This document shows positions 24,678-33,372 of a DNA stretch of 64,000 bases, in pieces. Both the position numbers and the translations under genes were made by a program. The stretch's first letter is position 1. The number at the start of each line of letters is the position of its first letter. The notes under the pieces are model-generated. The model was not told the DNA's origin. It worked only from the letters and a program-made list of their open reading frames with translations, and did no database searches. Source of the stretch: Prevotella sp. E15-22 (GTDB taxonomy: Bacteria > Bacteroidota > Bacteroidia > Bacteroidales > Bacteroidaceae); the NCBI RefSeq assembly GCF_023204875.1, contig NZ_CP096247.1, positions 248,001 to 312,000 on the forward strand. Direction: 5' to 3'.

Positions 24678-27389
24678 TTATTTGTCTTTACTCTTGGCAT
24701 CAAGGTGATAGGTAAAGCTGATGCCCACATAGTGGTGGCGGAAGTCCCTCCACGAGGTGGTGCGCTGGTAGGCTGTCTGGTTGCTATAGAAGCCGTCCTG
24801 ATTGTTGAGGATGTCCTGGAACTCCATCTTCAGGCGCGCTTTGTTCTTGAGAATCTTCCAAGTGATGGATCCGTTCCAGGTGAGGAGGTTCTTGTTCATC
24901 GACTGCATGGCATAGCCACGTCGTGTTTCGTCAGAGAGGTCGCTCTCGAAAACGAAGTTGCCAAAGGTGGCCTCGACGTTCAGACCATACTCGTTGTTCC
25001 ACAGCGTGGTGTTCTGCTCTGGCGAGGCAGTGTATCGTATGCGATCGGCATCGATGATGGCATAGACAGACGACTTGAGCCAGTCTTTGTCGTAGGAGAT
25101 GGTCAACTTGTTTCTGGGATGGAAGTCGGTTTGGCGTGTCAGCGTGCGCTCGGCCTGCGTGGGCAGCAGTGTGAGGAAGCCATAGTGGCGATCGTCTCTC
25201 AGACGGAAGTCGTTCTGCAGGCGCACGAAGTCGCCAAGGGCCTGGTCAATGTTCAGACGGAACTCCCACGACCTGCTGCCTTTCACGTTCTCTTGCCTAC
25301 TGGTATAAACGGCCGTGGTGGGGTCGTAGCTCAGGGCGTTGACCTGATCGCGGTCAGAGGTGTGATGGCTGATGGTGGCGCTGATGTTGGTCTGACTCTT
25401 GGCAAGGACCATATTATATCTCAGCGAGATGTCGTGACTGTGCGAGTCTTTCAGGTTGGGATTGCCCTCACTGATATAAAGCGGATTGGTGAGGTCGCGA
25501 TAGCCGATGGTCTGGAAGAGGTCGGGTAGACTGGTGTCAAACCTGTAGTTCACCTCGAAACCAATGGTCTTGGTGAGCTTCAGTGTGGCACGTAGCGAGG
25601 GAGTGACGAGCAGGCGACGACGCACGGCTGTGGTGTCGAGACTGCTGCGTGTGTAGTCGAGATGCGTGCGAATCCAGCTTGCCTCGACGTTGGGCATGAG
25701 TTGCAGGGGCGTGAGATTGATAGTCTGACCAATGCGCAGACTGTGGTTGATGTTGAAGCGATGGTTTCGATAGGTGTTGTCGTTGTCCTCGACACCATTG
25801 GTCATGAAGTCCTGACGACTGTGGTTCTGGTTGTAGGTGAAAGAATACTGTGCCTGAACCATCCATTTCTTGGTGATCCAGTGTGAGCGATGGACATCGG
25901 TATAGATGTTCAGCGATGTGCTGGGTTCTGTGTATTGCTGGTTGAGCAGGGACGAGGCGATGCCTTCCTGGTGCGAGGTGATGGTACGCTGCGTCTCGCT
26001 CTCTTCCTTGTTGTCGGTATAGTTGATGTTGAAGGTGGCGCCGAACGAGCCCTCCTTGACATAGTGCTCCCATCCAGCCCTGGTGTTGAGGTCGGTTCGA
26101 TAGCCCTCGTCGTGGGTCTTCGTTATCTGAGACAAGATAGGGGTGTATGTATCGGAGGAAGAGGCGGCCTCGCTTTCCTCAGTGGTGTCTGTGCTATGCG
26201 AGCGACGCTTTTTGTGACTGGCCGAGGCGCTGAGGGTATAGGTGTTTAGCGAGTCCTTGGCCCAGCGCAGGTCGGCATTGATGGTGGGGGTCAGGGAATG
26301 GCTGCGCCAGTAGTTCTCGTTTTGACTGCGACTGGCTGCTGCGTTGGGGAAGTAGTTGTCGGTTTCCGTGTTGCGTGTTTCCCAGTTGTCATTGTGCACC
26401 AGACTACCAGTGAAGGAGTATTGGCTCCTCATCTCCTGTGTGCCCTCTTTCTTCTGCCATTTATGCTGATAGCCTGCCGTGCCTCCCTGTTCCTGTCCGT
26501 AGCCGCTGCCCCAGCTGCTGCTCCAGCTGTTCATGCCTTTGCGTACTCTCTTGTCAATGCTGTTGGCATCGGCATAAACCATGATGGGGTCGCTCTTCGA
26601 CAGGCGGTTCATGCTCAGCTCGCTCTCGTAGTATCTGGGCGACTGGTAGCCAGCCGTCACGTCGCCATACCAGCGGTCAAGGAAGCCTGGCTTGATGGTG
26701 AGGTCGAGTACCATATCCTCCTTGCCATCGTCCTTCTTGGTGCGCTCAGAAAACTCGGAGGCTTTGTTATAGGCCTTGATGTCCTGCACGGCCTCGGCAG
26801 GCAACTGCTTCATCAGTTGGTCGCCACCAAGCATGCTCTCGCCATCCATCGTCAGGCGGATGGGCTTGCCGTTCCACGTCATCTTGCCTTCTTTGTCTAC
26901 CTCGACGCCAGGTAACTTACTGATGAGTTCGTCAAGGCGGGCACCCTCCTGCAGGTGGAAGGCCTCAGGATGGAAGACAATGGTGTCGCCCCTGACGGAG
27001 AAGCGGCGGGCATGGCCTTGCACCTCGACCATCTTCAGCATTTGGGGGGATATCTTTAGTTCGATGGTGCCAACGTCGATGGTGTCTTTGTCACTGTCGC
27101 TAAAGGCCAACACGGACTTGCTCTTTTTGTAGTAGCCCAGCATAGAGGCCTCGACAGAGGCACGCCCGCTGGCAAACGAGAAGAACACGCCAAGGCTGTC
27201 GGTCTTGGTGGTATAAATACTTGAGCCATAGTCGGTTCTTTGAATGATTCGGACGGTGGCTTCAGGAAGGGTCTCCTTGGTCTCGGCATCCACCACGCGA
27301 CCTTTGATAACGTCGGCATGAAGGGGTGTCAAACAGATGAACAGTGCAACGAAGGCAAGTAGCTGGGTGATGGTGATTGATTTCTTCAT
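24678..27389 (-). CDS. Outer-membrane beta-barrel protein with carboxypeptidase-like regulatory and plug domains (first of operon)
   Basis: The 903 residues have a signal peptide (about 1-25), a carboxypeptidase-regulatory-like domain starting IKGRVVDAETKETLPEATV (about 28-110), a plug-like domain with LDELISKLPGVEVDKEG (about 152-168) and a barrel to the C-terminus. The last residues (YHLDAKSKDK) extend past the final aromatic strand. It is a distant paralogue of the next gene. This is the first gene of the five-gene unit. A minus-strand -7 box TAACTTTG (27415-27422) lies 26 bases upstream of the ATG; a good -33 box was not seen. Confidence 0.87.
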   Translation of the reverse strand: MKKSITITQLLAFVALFICLTPLHADVIKGRVVDAETKETLPEATVRIIQRTDYGSSIYTTKTDSLGVFFSFASGRASVEASMLGYYKKSKSVLAFSDSDKDTIDVGTIELKISPQMLKMVEVQGHARRFSVRGDTIVFHPEAFHLQEGARLDELISKLPGVEVDKEGKMTWNGKPIRLTMDGESMLGGDQLMKQLPAEAVQDIKAYNKASEFSERTKKDDGKEDMVLDLTIKPGFLDRWYGDVTAGYQSPRYYESELSMNRLSKSDPIMVYADANSIDKRVRKGMNSWSSSWGSGYGQEQGGTAGYQHKWQKKEGTQEMRSQYSFTGSLVHNDNWETRNTETDNYFPNAAASRSQNENYWRSHSLTPTINADLRWAKDSLNTYTLSASASHKKRRSHSTDTTEESEAASSSDTYTPILSQITKTHDEGYRTDLNTRAGWEHYVKEGSFGATFNINYTDNKEESETQRTITSHQEGIASSLLNQQYTEPSTSLNIYTDVHRSHWITKKWMVQAQYSFTYNQNHSRQDFMTNGVEDNDNTYRNHRFNINHSLRIGQTINLTPLQLMPNVEASWIRTHLDYTRSSLDTTAVRRRLLVTPSLRATLKLTKTIGFEVNYRFDTSLPDLFQTIGYRDLTNPLYISEGNPNLKDSHSHDISLRYNMVLAKSQTNISATISHHTSDRDQVNALSYDPTTAVYTSRQENVKGSRSWEFRLNIDQALGDFVRLQNDFRLRDDRHYGFLTLLPTQAERTLTRQTDFHPRNKLTISYDKDWLKSSVYAIIDADRIRYTASPEQNTTLWNNEYGLNVEATFGNFVFESDLSDETRRGYAMQSMNKNLLTWNGSITWKILKNKARLKMEFQDILNNQDGFYSNQTAYQRTTSWRDFRHHYVGISFTYHLDAKSKDK

Positions 27390-27624
27390 TATTTGGGTTT
27401 ATGAGAATTGTTTGCAAAGTTAAGTGAATGCAGGCATATAACGTAAGAAATATTTAAAATATTGTAAGGTGTTTTGTTTATTTAACCTTTGTTTTTAGTT
27501 ATTGGCATATGTCAATATATTGAAAAAACAATGGCCTATCCGCTTCGTGCAGAACAAAATACGCATATTTTTCGCTTTGATGGCGAACATTTTAAGAATT
27601 TATTTATTATCTTTGCACACGATT
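27390..27624. other. Divergent promoter region, barrel operon and GT4 gene
   Basis: The region holds the minus-strand -7 box TAACTTTG (27415-27422) and a plus-strand -7 box TATCTTTG (27608-27615) just before the GT4 start. No convincing -33 boxes or dyads were found. Confidence 0.55.
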
Positions 27625-28764
27625 ATGAATGACAGCATAAAGATAGGACTTGACGCCAAGCGCATCGTGCGAAACGGCACGGGATTGGGAAGCTATGGAC
27701 GAACACTGGCCAACGACCTGGCCGCTATGGAAGAACTGAACCTGCTACTCTATGCACCCGATAAAGGAAGGGATGATTTGCGTGGACAGGTGCCTGAGCG
27801 ACGGAACTTGAGCTATTGCTATCCGAAAGGCCTTTATACGATGCCTTTCTGCAAGGCTCTCTGGCGTACGAAGGGTATGGTTGGACAGATGGTGGAAGAT
27901 GGCGTACAGGTGTTTCATGGCTTGTCGGGCGAACTGCCTGTGGGCATTCGCAAACGTGGCATCAAGACGGTGGTCACGATTCACGACTTGATTTTCATGC
28001 GTCATCCTGAATACTACAACAGTATTGACGTTAAGATATATACACGTAAGTTTCATCATGCTCTGCGCGAGGCTGACAGGATTGTGGCTATCAGCGAATG
28101 TACCAAGCGCGATATATGTGAGTTGGGTGGGGTGGACCCCAGTAGGGTGGACGTGATCTATCAGAGTTGCGCCCAGCGCTTTTCTGACTCGCCCGACGAG
28201 CGTGGCCTGTGGCGGGTGCGCCAAAAGTATGGCTTGCCCGACCGCTACATACTGAACGTGGGCAGCATTGAGCAGCGTAAGAACGTGCTACTGGCTGTTA
28301 AGGCGTTGCATCGACTGCCTGAGGACGTGTCGCTGGTGATTGTGGGGCGTCGCACGCCCTATGCCGACGAGGTGGTGAAATATGTGAATGAGACAGGACT
28401 CTGCGGACGTGTGCTGATTCTGCATGGGGTGCCCGACGAGGACTTGCCTGCGCTCTATCGCATGGCCGACATGTTTGTCTATCCTTCGCGCTATGAGGGC
28501 TTCGGCATCCCCATCATTGAGGCCATCCGCTTGGGACTGCCTGTGGTGGCCTGCACGGGCTCGTGTCTGGAAGAGGCTGGCGGACCTGACAGCCTGTATG
28601 TGGCGCCTGACGACGACGAGGCCATGGCGCACGCCATCAGTAAGGTGCTCTTTGGGGCTGAGGGCAGACAGCAGCGCATTGAACGGAGTATGACTTATGT
28701 GCAGCGTTTTGAGAATACGGGGGCTGCACAGCGTTTTGCGGACTTATATAGAGAGATGCTTTGA
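27625..28764 (+). CDS. Family 4 glycosyltransferase (GT-B fold)
   Basis: The ATG at 27625 gives 379 residues starting MNDSIKIGLDAKRIVRNGTG. An upstream in-frame TTG (27502) was rejected because the -7 box TATCTTTG lies between. The C-terminal domain has YILNVGSIEQRKNV (about 211-224), the GT4 start of the nucleotide-binding part, and FVYPSRYEGFGIPIIEAI (about 288-305), the ExxxxxxxE donor site (E296 region). The N-terminal loop NGTGLGSYGR binds the acceptor side. It may act in a surface glycan but is separate from the LPS cluster. A 67-residue gene follows after 3 bases. Confidence 0.9.
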   Translation: MNDSIKIGLDAKRIVRNGTGLGSYGRTLANDLAAMEELNLLLYAPDKGRDDLRGQVPERRNLSYCYPKGLYTMPFCKALWRTKGMVGQMVEDGVQVFHGLSGELPVGIRKRGIKTVVTIHDLIFMRHPEYYNSIDVKIYTRKFHHALREADRIVAISECTKRDICELGGVDPSRVDVIYQSCAQRFSDSPDERGLWRVRQKYGLPDRYILNVGSIEQRKNVLLAVKALHRLPEDVSLVIVGRRTPYADEVVKYVNETGLCGRVLILHGVPDEDLPALYRMADMFVYPSRYEGFGIPIIEAIRLGLPVVACTGSCLEEAGGPDSLYVAPDDDEAMAHAISKVLFGAEGRQQRIERSMTYVQRFENTGAAQRFADLYREML

Positions 28765-28767
28765 GAT

Positions 28768-28971
28768 ATGGAAAAGAAACATTTTGCACTGAAGAAACTG
28801 ATGGCTGCAGTGGAGAAGGAACTGCTGCACAAGCCTAATCACAAAACACTGGACCGCCTGTCGCTGCTGGTGGGTTTCCAGGATTGGGATTCGTTTCAGG
28901 AGGCATTGCAGGGTGAGGCTGACGGACGTACTAACTACGAATCAAAGGAATATGGGGATCACGATGACTAA
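28768..28971 (+). CDS. Small conserved-looking protein, unknown function (67 aa)
   Basis: The product starts MEKKHFALKKLMAAVEKELL, has a predicted helix (3-20), the patch KTLDRLSLLVGFQDWDSFQEAL (about 25-46, helix-turn-helix-like but short) and an acidic tail ending GDHDD. No membrane segment or signal is visible. It starts 3 bases after the glycosyltransferase stop. Its end overlaps the next gene's ATG by 8 bases, so position strongly supports translation. I do not recognise a family; a small adaptor or DNA-associated protein are possibilities only. Confidence 0.65.
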   Translation: MEKKHFALKKLMAAVEKELLHKPNHKTLDRLSLLVGFQDWDSFQEALQGEADGRTNYESKEYGDHDD

Positions 28972-29785
28972 ACTTCTGATGGCGGTTGGCTTGGTTGGGC
29001 TGATGGCTTGCAGCGATAAGAAGGATGCAGACGATGAGCTGAACCTGATGCCGCGCTTTGACACCACATGGAACATCTATGAGAGTTATGAGAAGCAGGA
29101 GGATGGATCCATTGTCTATAACTCATTGCCATGGGGTGGACTGGTGGCTTCGGTCAAGGAGAATAACCTGCCGGTTGACTGGTCGGACTATGAGTCGGTG
29201 ACGTTTGAGTTTGCAGAACCTACGAACGTGGTGACGCAGATCATGGTGAACTCGAGTCTGAAGACGTGGGGAAAGCCTGGCATCAAATCGCTGACGTGCT
29301 ATTTCGATGGACAGAATGTGAAGTCGGTGAGCGAGGTGGTGCTGCAAACGGCCGATACGGGACGCGTGGTGCTGAGCAAGGCTTACCTCTCGCCCAAGAA
29401 TGCTACATGGACTCCCATTAGCTTGTGGAAGGGAAATTGCGAGACTGGCAATTGGCAGGATGGTTTCCTGCTGAGACCGGAGAAGTTTCAGGATGCCTAT
29501 GAGGGCGACAAACTGGAGTTTGTGTTATCGACGGAGACGAGTAATCCGGAGGTGTCGTACTGGTTGCTGAAGACGGTGATCAACACCACGCCCAAAACAC
29601 TCGAGGGTAATAGTAATGAGCAGAACCCATGGGGATGTGTACAGATTAGTAAGGGGGCCACGGTCTATAGGATTATACTGACGGCCAACGATGTGGTGAA
29701 CCTGCGCGAGCATGGACTCTTTGTGAACGGCTATTATATCAACATCACACAGTGTAACCTGCTGCAAAAGGAATACCTGGAGTGA
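28964..29785 (+). CDS. Predicted lipoprotein with two jelly-roll-like regions
   Basis: From ATG 28964 the product has 273 residues and a lipoprotein signal, MTKLLMAVGLVGLMACSD, with the lipidated cysteine at residue 16. Two beta-rich stretches follow, about 35-125 (with WSDYESVTFEFAEPTNVV) and 135-273 (ending LREHGLFVNGYYINITQ). The last motif resembles the final strands of carbohydrate-binding jelly-roll modules in Bacteroidota surface proteins. It should sit on the periplasmic face of the inner membrane or the outer membrane. The residues after the cysteine include S and D; sorting is not certain. No family was identified. A terminator follows at 29810-29844. Confidence 0.75.
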   Translation: MTKLLMAVGLVGLMACSDKKDADDELNLMPRFDTTWNIYESYEKQEDGSIVYNSLPWGGLVASVKENNLPVDWSDYESVTFEFAEPTNVVTQIMVNSSLKTWGKPGIKSLTCYFDGQNVKSVSEVVLQTADTGRVVLSKAYLSPKNATWTPISLWKGNCETGNWQDGFLLRPEKFQDAYEGDKLEFVLSTETSNPEVSYWLLKTVINTTPKTLEGNSNEQNPWGCVQISKGATVYRIILTANDVVNLREHGLFVNGYYINITQCNLLQKEYLE

Positions 29786-29809
29786 TAAGGCGTTGAGTGA
29801 AGACATAAA

Positions 29810-29844
29810 AAAGCACCGCCGTTCCTTGGGAATAGCGGTGCTTT
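29810..29844. terminator. Bidirectional terminator between lipoprotein gene and rplS
   Basis: AAAGCACCGC (29810-29819) pairs with GCGGTGCTTT (29835-29844), with inner TTCC/GGAA pairs. A/T runs on both sides let it stop the plus-strand lipoprotein transcript and the minus-strand rplS transcript. Confidence 0.85.
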
Positions 29845-29866
29845 ATTCTTTTGTTGAAGGCGATTC

Positions 29867-30238
29867 TTAATCCTCGCTGTTTGCGATGATAGCCGTACGC
29901 TTCTCCTTGATACGGGCTGCCTTACCAGTGAGCTTACGCAGGTAGTACAGCTTAGCGCGGCGAACCTTACCAACCTTGTTCACTTCAATGCTGTCAATGT
30001 TGGGCGACTCGATGGGGAAAATACGCTCCACACCGATGGTGCCTGACATCTTGCGAACAGTGAAACGCTTCTTCTCACCGTGACCTACGATCTTGATGAC
30101 TACGCCACGATAGAGCTGGATGCGCTCCTTGGTACCCTCGATAATTTTGTAAGCGACAGTTACAGTGTCACCAGCCTTGAAGGTGGGGTGCTGCTTGCCG
30201 GTTGCAAATGCTTCTTCAGCAACTTTAATTAAATCCAT
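29867..30238 (-). CDS. rplS: 50S ribosomal protein L19
   Basis: The 123 residues match L19 through the body: [50 protein letters not shown] and [22 protein letters not shown]19 sits at the 30S-50S interface. The usual trmD and rpsP neighbours are absent, as is common in Bacteroidota. The C-terminal tail ([10 protein letters not shown]) is slightly longer than in E. coli. A minus-strand -7 box TACCTTTG is at 30335-30342, so the leader is about 90 bases. Such a leader could carry regulation, but no structure was recognised. Confidence 0.97.
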   Translation of the reverse strand: MDLIKVAEEAFATGKQHPTFKAGDTVTVAYKIIEGTKERIQLYRGVVIKIVGHGEKKRFTVRKMSGTIGVERIFPIESPNIDSIEVNKVGKVRRAKLYYLRKLTGKAARIKEKRTAIIANSED

Positions 30239-30450
30239 TGTTTTATTGATAAATTAAATTTGTTGTATCGTTCCAACGCAACATAACAGGCAACTCTCCT
30301 ATCTTCCTGCCAGCGATTACGCGGAAAGCGGGTGCAAAGGTACTGCTTTTTAAGTGAAAAGTGGTAATGGAATGGTGAAAAGTGGTCTTTATTAACGTTT
30401 TTTAGTAATAAATTCGCATCCGTAAGTTGCAGACTCTGAACTATTTTTGC

Positions 30451-30458
30451 TAATTTTG
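30451..30458 (+). promoter_or_regulatory. -7 box for the split 5'-nucleotidase operon
   Basis: TAATTTTG at 30451-30458 lies 17 bases before the ATG at 30476. GTTG at 30426-30429 is a weak -33 with a 21-base spacer. The region between rplS and this gene holds the two divergent promoters. Confidence 0.55.
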
Positions 30459-30475
30459 CAGAAAAATAAACTACT

Positions 30476-31237
30476 ATGAGAAATGGTGTTTTCTTAGGGG
30501 CTGTGGCTTCGTTTTTGATGCTGACAGCCTGCACATCGCACTATCAAGTGACGAATGTGAGTCGTACAAGAATATTGATTGATAATACCTACGACGCAAC
30601 GCCTGATGCTGCTGCGACGGCTTTTCTGGCACCCTATAAGCAGAAGGTTGACTCGGTGATGGGTCCTGTGGTGGGACAGGCTGCCTGCGACATGGTGGCG
30701 GAGCGTCCTGAGAGTAAGTTGTCGAACCTGCTGCCTGATATCTTTATGTATATGGCGAAGTATTATCAGGAGAAGCCTGACTTTGCCGTGTATAACATGG
30801 GCGGCATCCGTGCGTCCTTGCTGAGGGGTGACGTGACGGTGGGTGATGTGCTTGACATTGCGCCGTTTGAGAATAAGATTTGCTTCCTGACCATGACGGG
30901 CAAGCAGGTGACGCGTTTGTTTGAGCAGATTGCTGCGCGTGGTGGCGAGGGCGTCAGTCATGGTGTGCAGTTGGTTATCTCAAAGGACGGTGCTCTGGTG
31001 TCGGCGCGATTGAATGGAAAGGAGATTGATCCGAATGCCAGTTATCGCATTACGACAATCGACTATCTGGCGCAGGGTAATGATGGACTGTCTGTGTTCA
31101 AGGAGGCTACGGTGCTGAACTCTCCCTCGGATGCCAAGAACAATGCGCGTTATATCATTGCCGACTATTTCCGCGAGATGATGAAGGCGGGCAAGATTGT
31201 TGGCGCTGAGGTGGAAGGTCGTATCGTGGTGAAGTGA
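30476..31237 (+). CDS. 5'-nucleotidase C-terminal-domain lipoprotein (substrate-binding half)
   Basis: The 253 residues start with a lipoprotein signal whose lipobox is LTAC (cysteine 19). The remainder is the 5_nucleotid_C domain of UshA-type enzymes. Visible motifs are SNLLPDIF, FAVYNMGGIRASL (the Asn-Met-Gly-Gly-Ile-Arg signature, about 101-113), LDIAPFENKICFLTMTG and YLAQGNDGLSVF near the end, with the two aromatic or glycine contacts to the base. Alone it lacks the metal centre. The catalytic half is encoded by the gene 29 bases downstream, so the pair should work together on periplasmic nucleotides. The domain order is reversed relative to UshA. Confidence 0.92.
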   Translation: MRNGVFLGAVASFLMLTACTSHYQVTNVSRTRILIDNTYDATPDAAATAFLAPYKQKVDSVMGPVVGQAACDMVAERPESKLSNLLPDIFMYMAKYYQEKPDFAVYNMGGIRASLLRGDVTVGDVLDIAPFENKICFLTMTGKQVTRLFEQIAARGGEGVSHGVQLVISKDGALVSARLNGKEIDPNASYRITTIDYLAQGNDGLSVFKEATVLNSPSDAKNNARYIIADYFREMMKAGKIVGAEVEGRIVVK

Positions 31238-31266
31238 AAGGTGATATTTGAAAGGTGAATAACTCT

Positions 31267-32121
31267 ATGAAGATGAGACGAATAGTAATGATGATAGCCC
31301 TGCTGCTGGTGGTGGTTTGTGGCAGCGCTAAGGGCACAAAGAAGATTACAGTGTTGCACACCAGCGATACGCATTCATGTATATTGCCGCTGAATAAGAG
31401 TCTGGCTGATACGTTGCTGGCCGACCGCGGCGGTTTCCTGCGTCGCATCGCCATGCTGAAGCAGGAACGTCAGAAGGAACCAAATCTGCTGTTATTCGAC
31501 TGTGGCGACTTTTCGCAGGGCTCCAGCTACTATACGATGTTCAAGGGTGATGTGGAGGTGGAGCTGATGAACCGCATGCATTATGATGCAGCGACGATCG
31601 GTAACCATGAGTTTGACTTTGGCCTGGATAATATGATCCGACTGTTTAAGATGGCTGAGTTTCCTATCGTGTGCTCGAACTATGACTTTGGCGATACGGA
31701 ATTGAAGGACATCGTGAAGCCTTATATCGTGCTGAAACGTCAGGGGGTGAAGATTGGCGTTTTTGCCTTGTGTCCGCCTTTAGAGGGACTGGTGTCGGCC
31801 AAGAACTACGGTCCGTTGAAGTTCCTGGATCCTGTGGAGGTGACTACTCGAATGGTGGATGTGTTGCGCCGTCAGGAGAAGTGTGATGTGGTGATCTGTT
31901 TGAGTCACCTGGGCTGGGAGGTGTCTGAGTATCCTGATGATAAGTTTATCAGTCAGACTAGTGGCATCGACCTGGTGCTGGGTGGGCATAGTCATACTTA
32001 CTTGAAGACGCTGGGCTATGTGACTGACAAGGAGGGGCGTCAGGTGCCTGTTGACCACGAGGGTAAGCATGCTGTCTTTGTGGGCAAGATGCAGTTGACA
32101 CTTACTCGAAATAAAGAGTAA
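31267..32121 (+). CDS. 5'-nucleotidase N-terminal metallophosphatase domain
   Basis: ATG 31267 is preferred over GTG 31255; it follows AAGGTGAATAACTCT, and the product is 284 residues. A signal peptide covers about 1-20. All metal motifs of the calcineurin-like fold are present: HTSDTHSC (DxH), FDCGDFSQGS, IGNHEFDFG and GGHSHTYL. UshA-type enzymes dephosphorylate nucleotides or hydrolyse UDP-sugars in the periplasm using two metal ions. This half has the catalytic centre but lacks the substrate-binding domain, which is the gene upstream. The 3' end overlaps the convergent PorT-family gene by 20 bases. Confidence 0.92.
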   Translation: MKMRRIVMMIALLLVVVCGSAKGTKKITVLHTSDTHSCILPLNKSLADTLLADRGGFLRRIAMLKQERQKEPNLLLFDCGDFSQGSSYYTMFKGDVEVELMNRMHYDAATIGNHEFDFGLDNMIRLFKMAEFPIVCSNYDFGDTELKDIVKPYIVLKRQGVKIGVFALCPPLEGLVSAKNYGPLKFLDPVEVTTRMVDVLRRQEKCDVVICLSHLGWEVSEYPDDKFISQTSGIDLVLGGHSHTYLKTLGYVTDKEGRQVPVDHEGKHAVFVGKMQLTLTRNKE

Positions 32122-32842
32122 ATAGAAACATCTTTGTTCTGACGCCATCAATGCCGTTGACACTGTTCGAGAAGACGCGCTTGTTGGCGTCAGTCAGTTC
32201 GTTGACGTGGTTCTTGTCGAGGACGTTGGCTAGGCCATAGCAGAACTTAATCTCTGGAATGAGCTTGAAGAACGGCAGATATAGGTCGCAGCCCATACCA
32301 ACGTTTATCATGGCATCGTAACGTTTCAGTTGGACGTAGTCTTGTCCTTTGCTCGACATGTTGACCATCGGACTGATACCTGCCACCACATAGGGGCGGT
32401 AGTTGTTGAAGCGTGGTGCCGAGAACTTCAAATCGATGGGTACCGACAGGTAGGTGTTCTTCAGGTCTTGGGTTTCTTCGCGTGGCTTTCCTGCGTCGTT
32501 CAGGTTGTCGAAGTCGCGAAACACCAGGTGCTTGGAACCGAAATGAAGGGTGGGGGATATGCGGATGTTGAAGTTGTCGCTGAGGCGCATGTCGCCCAGC
32601 ACACCTACGCTGAATCCTGGGTTCCAGTTGTCCACATCGCAGGTGATGGTACGTGTGCTGCCGTCTTCCATGAGCTGCGGACCCACGTTACTTGTTTCGG
32701 CATCCTGGATGTTCACTCCCAGACTGATGCCGAAATGTAGAGGGCGCAGGTCGATATAGGGTTTGTTCTGCACCTTTCGCTTCTGTGCTACTGCTGTCAT
32801 GGCGATAAGGACGAGCAGCATGATACTGACAATTCGTTTCAT
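32102..32842 (-). CDS. PorT-family outer-membrane beta-barrel protein
   Basis: From ATG 32842 the protein has 246 residues with a signal peptide (about 1-19, ending AVAQ). The mature part starts KRKVQNKPYIDLRPLHFGISL, and the RPLHFG motif is typical of PorT. Further motifs are RISPTLHFGSKHLVFRD and FFKLIPEIKFCYGLANVL; the last residues TLYFE form the final strand. PorT of Porphyromonas takes part in type IX secretion. Many Bacteroidales without that secretion system also keep a PorT-family protein, so a secretion role is not shown. The gene is convergent with the 5'-nucleotidase half. Confidence 0.85.
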   Translation of the reverse strand: MKRIVSIMLLVLIAMTAVAQKRKVQNKPYIDLRPLHFGISLGVNIQDAETSNVGPQLMEDGSTRTITCDVDNWNPGFSVGVLGDMRLSDNFNIRISPTLHFGSKHLVFRDFDNLNDAGKPREETQDLKNTYLSVPIDLKFSAPRFNNYRPYVVAGISPMVNMSSKGQDYVQLKRYDAMINVGMGCDLYLPFFKLIPEIKFCYGLANVLDKNHVNELTDANKRVFSNSVNGIDGVRTKMFLFTLYFE

Positions 32843-32928
32843 TATTATCAATAACGTAAAAATGTGTGGGTTATTGTTTTGGTGATTATTTCGACATAGT
32901 ATAAATTATTAAAAAAACATACCTAAAG

Positions 32929-32961
32929 TTTGGTATTGTTCGGAAAAAGTTAGTATCTTTG
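32929..32961 (+). promoter_or_regulatory. Promoter of the ferredoxin gene
   Basis: A -33 TTTG (32929-32932) and a -7 TATCTTTG (32954-32961) are 21 bases apart. The ATG is 42 bases past the -7 box. Confidence 0.75.
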
Positions 32962-33002
32962 CATCACTATAATTAAGTATTAACTCATAAAAATTAAGAA
33001 CT

Positions 33003-33173
33003 ATGGCATATGTAATTGGCGATGACTGTATCTCTTGTGGTACATGTCAGGGTGAGTGCCCCGTTGAGGCTATCTCTGAGGGTGCAGATAAGTACGTAAT
33101 CGACGCTGATGCTTGCACTGAGTGCGGTACCTGCGCTAGCGTTTGTCCTTCTGAGGCTATCAGCCTGGGCTAA
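33003..33173 (+). CDS. 2[4Fe-4S] ferredoxin (56 aa)
   Basis: This short frame reads MAYVIGDDCISCGTCQGECP and continues with a second cluster motif CTECGTCASVCP. The eight cysteines are at 9, 12, 15, 19, 38, 41, 44 and 48, the CxxCxxCxxxC pattern twice, as in clostridial-type bacterial ferredoxins. It is a low-potential electron carrier in the cytoplasm, probably for pyruvate:ferredoxin oxidoreductase or hydrogenase. It stands alone between its own promoter and a strong terminator, which fits high expression. At 56 residues it is easily missed by length cut-offs. Confidence 0.96.
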   Translation: MAYVIGDDCISCGTCQGECPVEAISEGADKYVIDADACTECGTCASVCPSEAISLG

Positions 33174-33196
33174 TCAATTAGCTTCATAAACCCATA

Positions 33197-33232
33197 AGCG
33201 GGGAGTTCCTTTCGGAATTCCCCGCTTTTCTT
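33197..33232 (+). terminator. Terminator of the ferredoxin gene
   Basis: AGCGGGGAGTTCC (33197-33209) pairs with GGAATTCCCCGCT (33214-33226), one G-T wobble, four-base loop TTTC, then TTTCTT. Confidence 0.9.
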
Positions 33233-33315
33233 ATAAGTATATATATTAAATACGTTACCCATCTATTATCTTTCTGTAGTCTATCTATCATGGTTCTGGT
33301 ATTAATATATAATAA

Positions 33316-33347
33316 ATGCCGACCTTGCAGTAGTGCAGGGTCGGCAT
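33316..33347 (-). terminator. Probable terminator of the TonB-operon TPR gene
   Basis: ATGCCGACC (33316-33324) pairs with GGTCGGCAT (33339-33347), with inner TGC/GCA. On the minus strand it is followed by an A/T-rich tract. It lies 26 bases past the TPR gene stop. Confidence 0.6.
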
Positions 33348-33372
33348 TCGTCGTATATGTGTTAGATGAATA

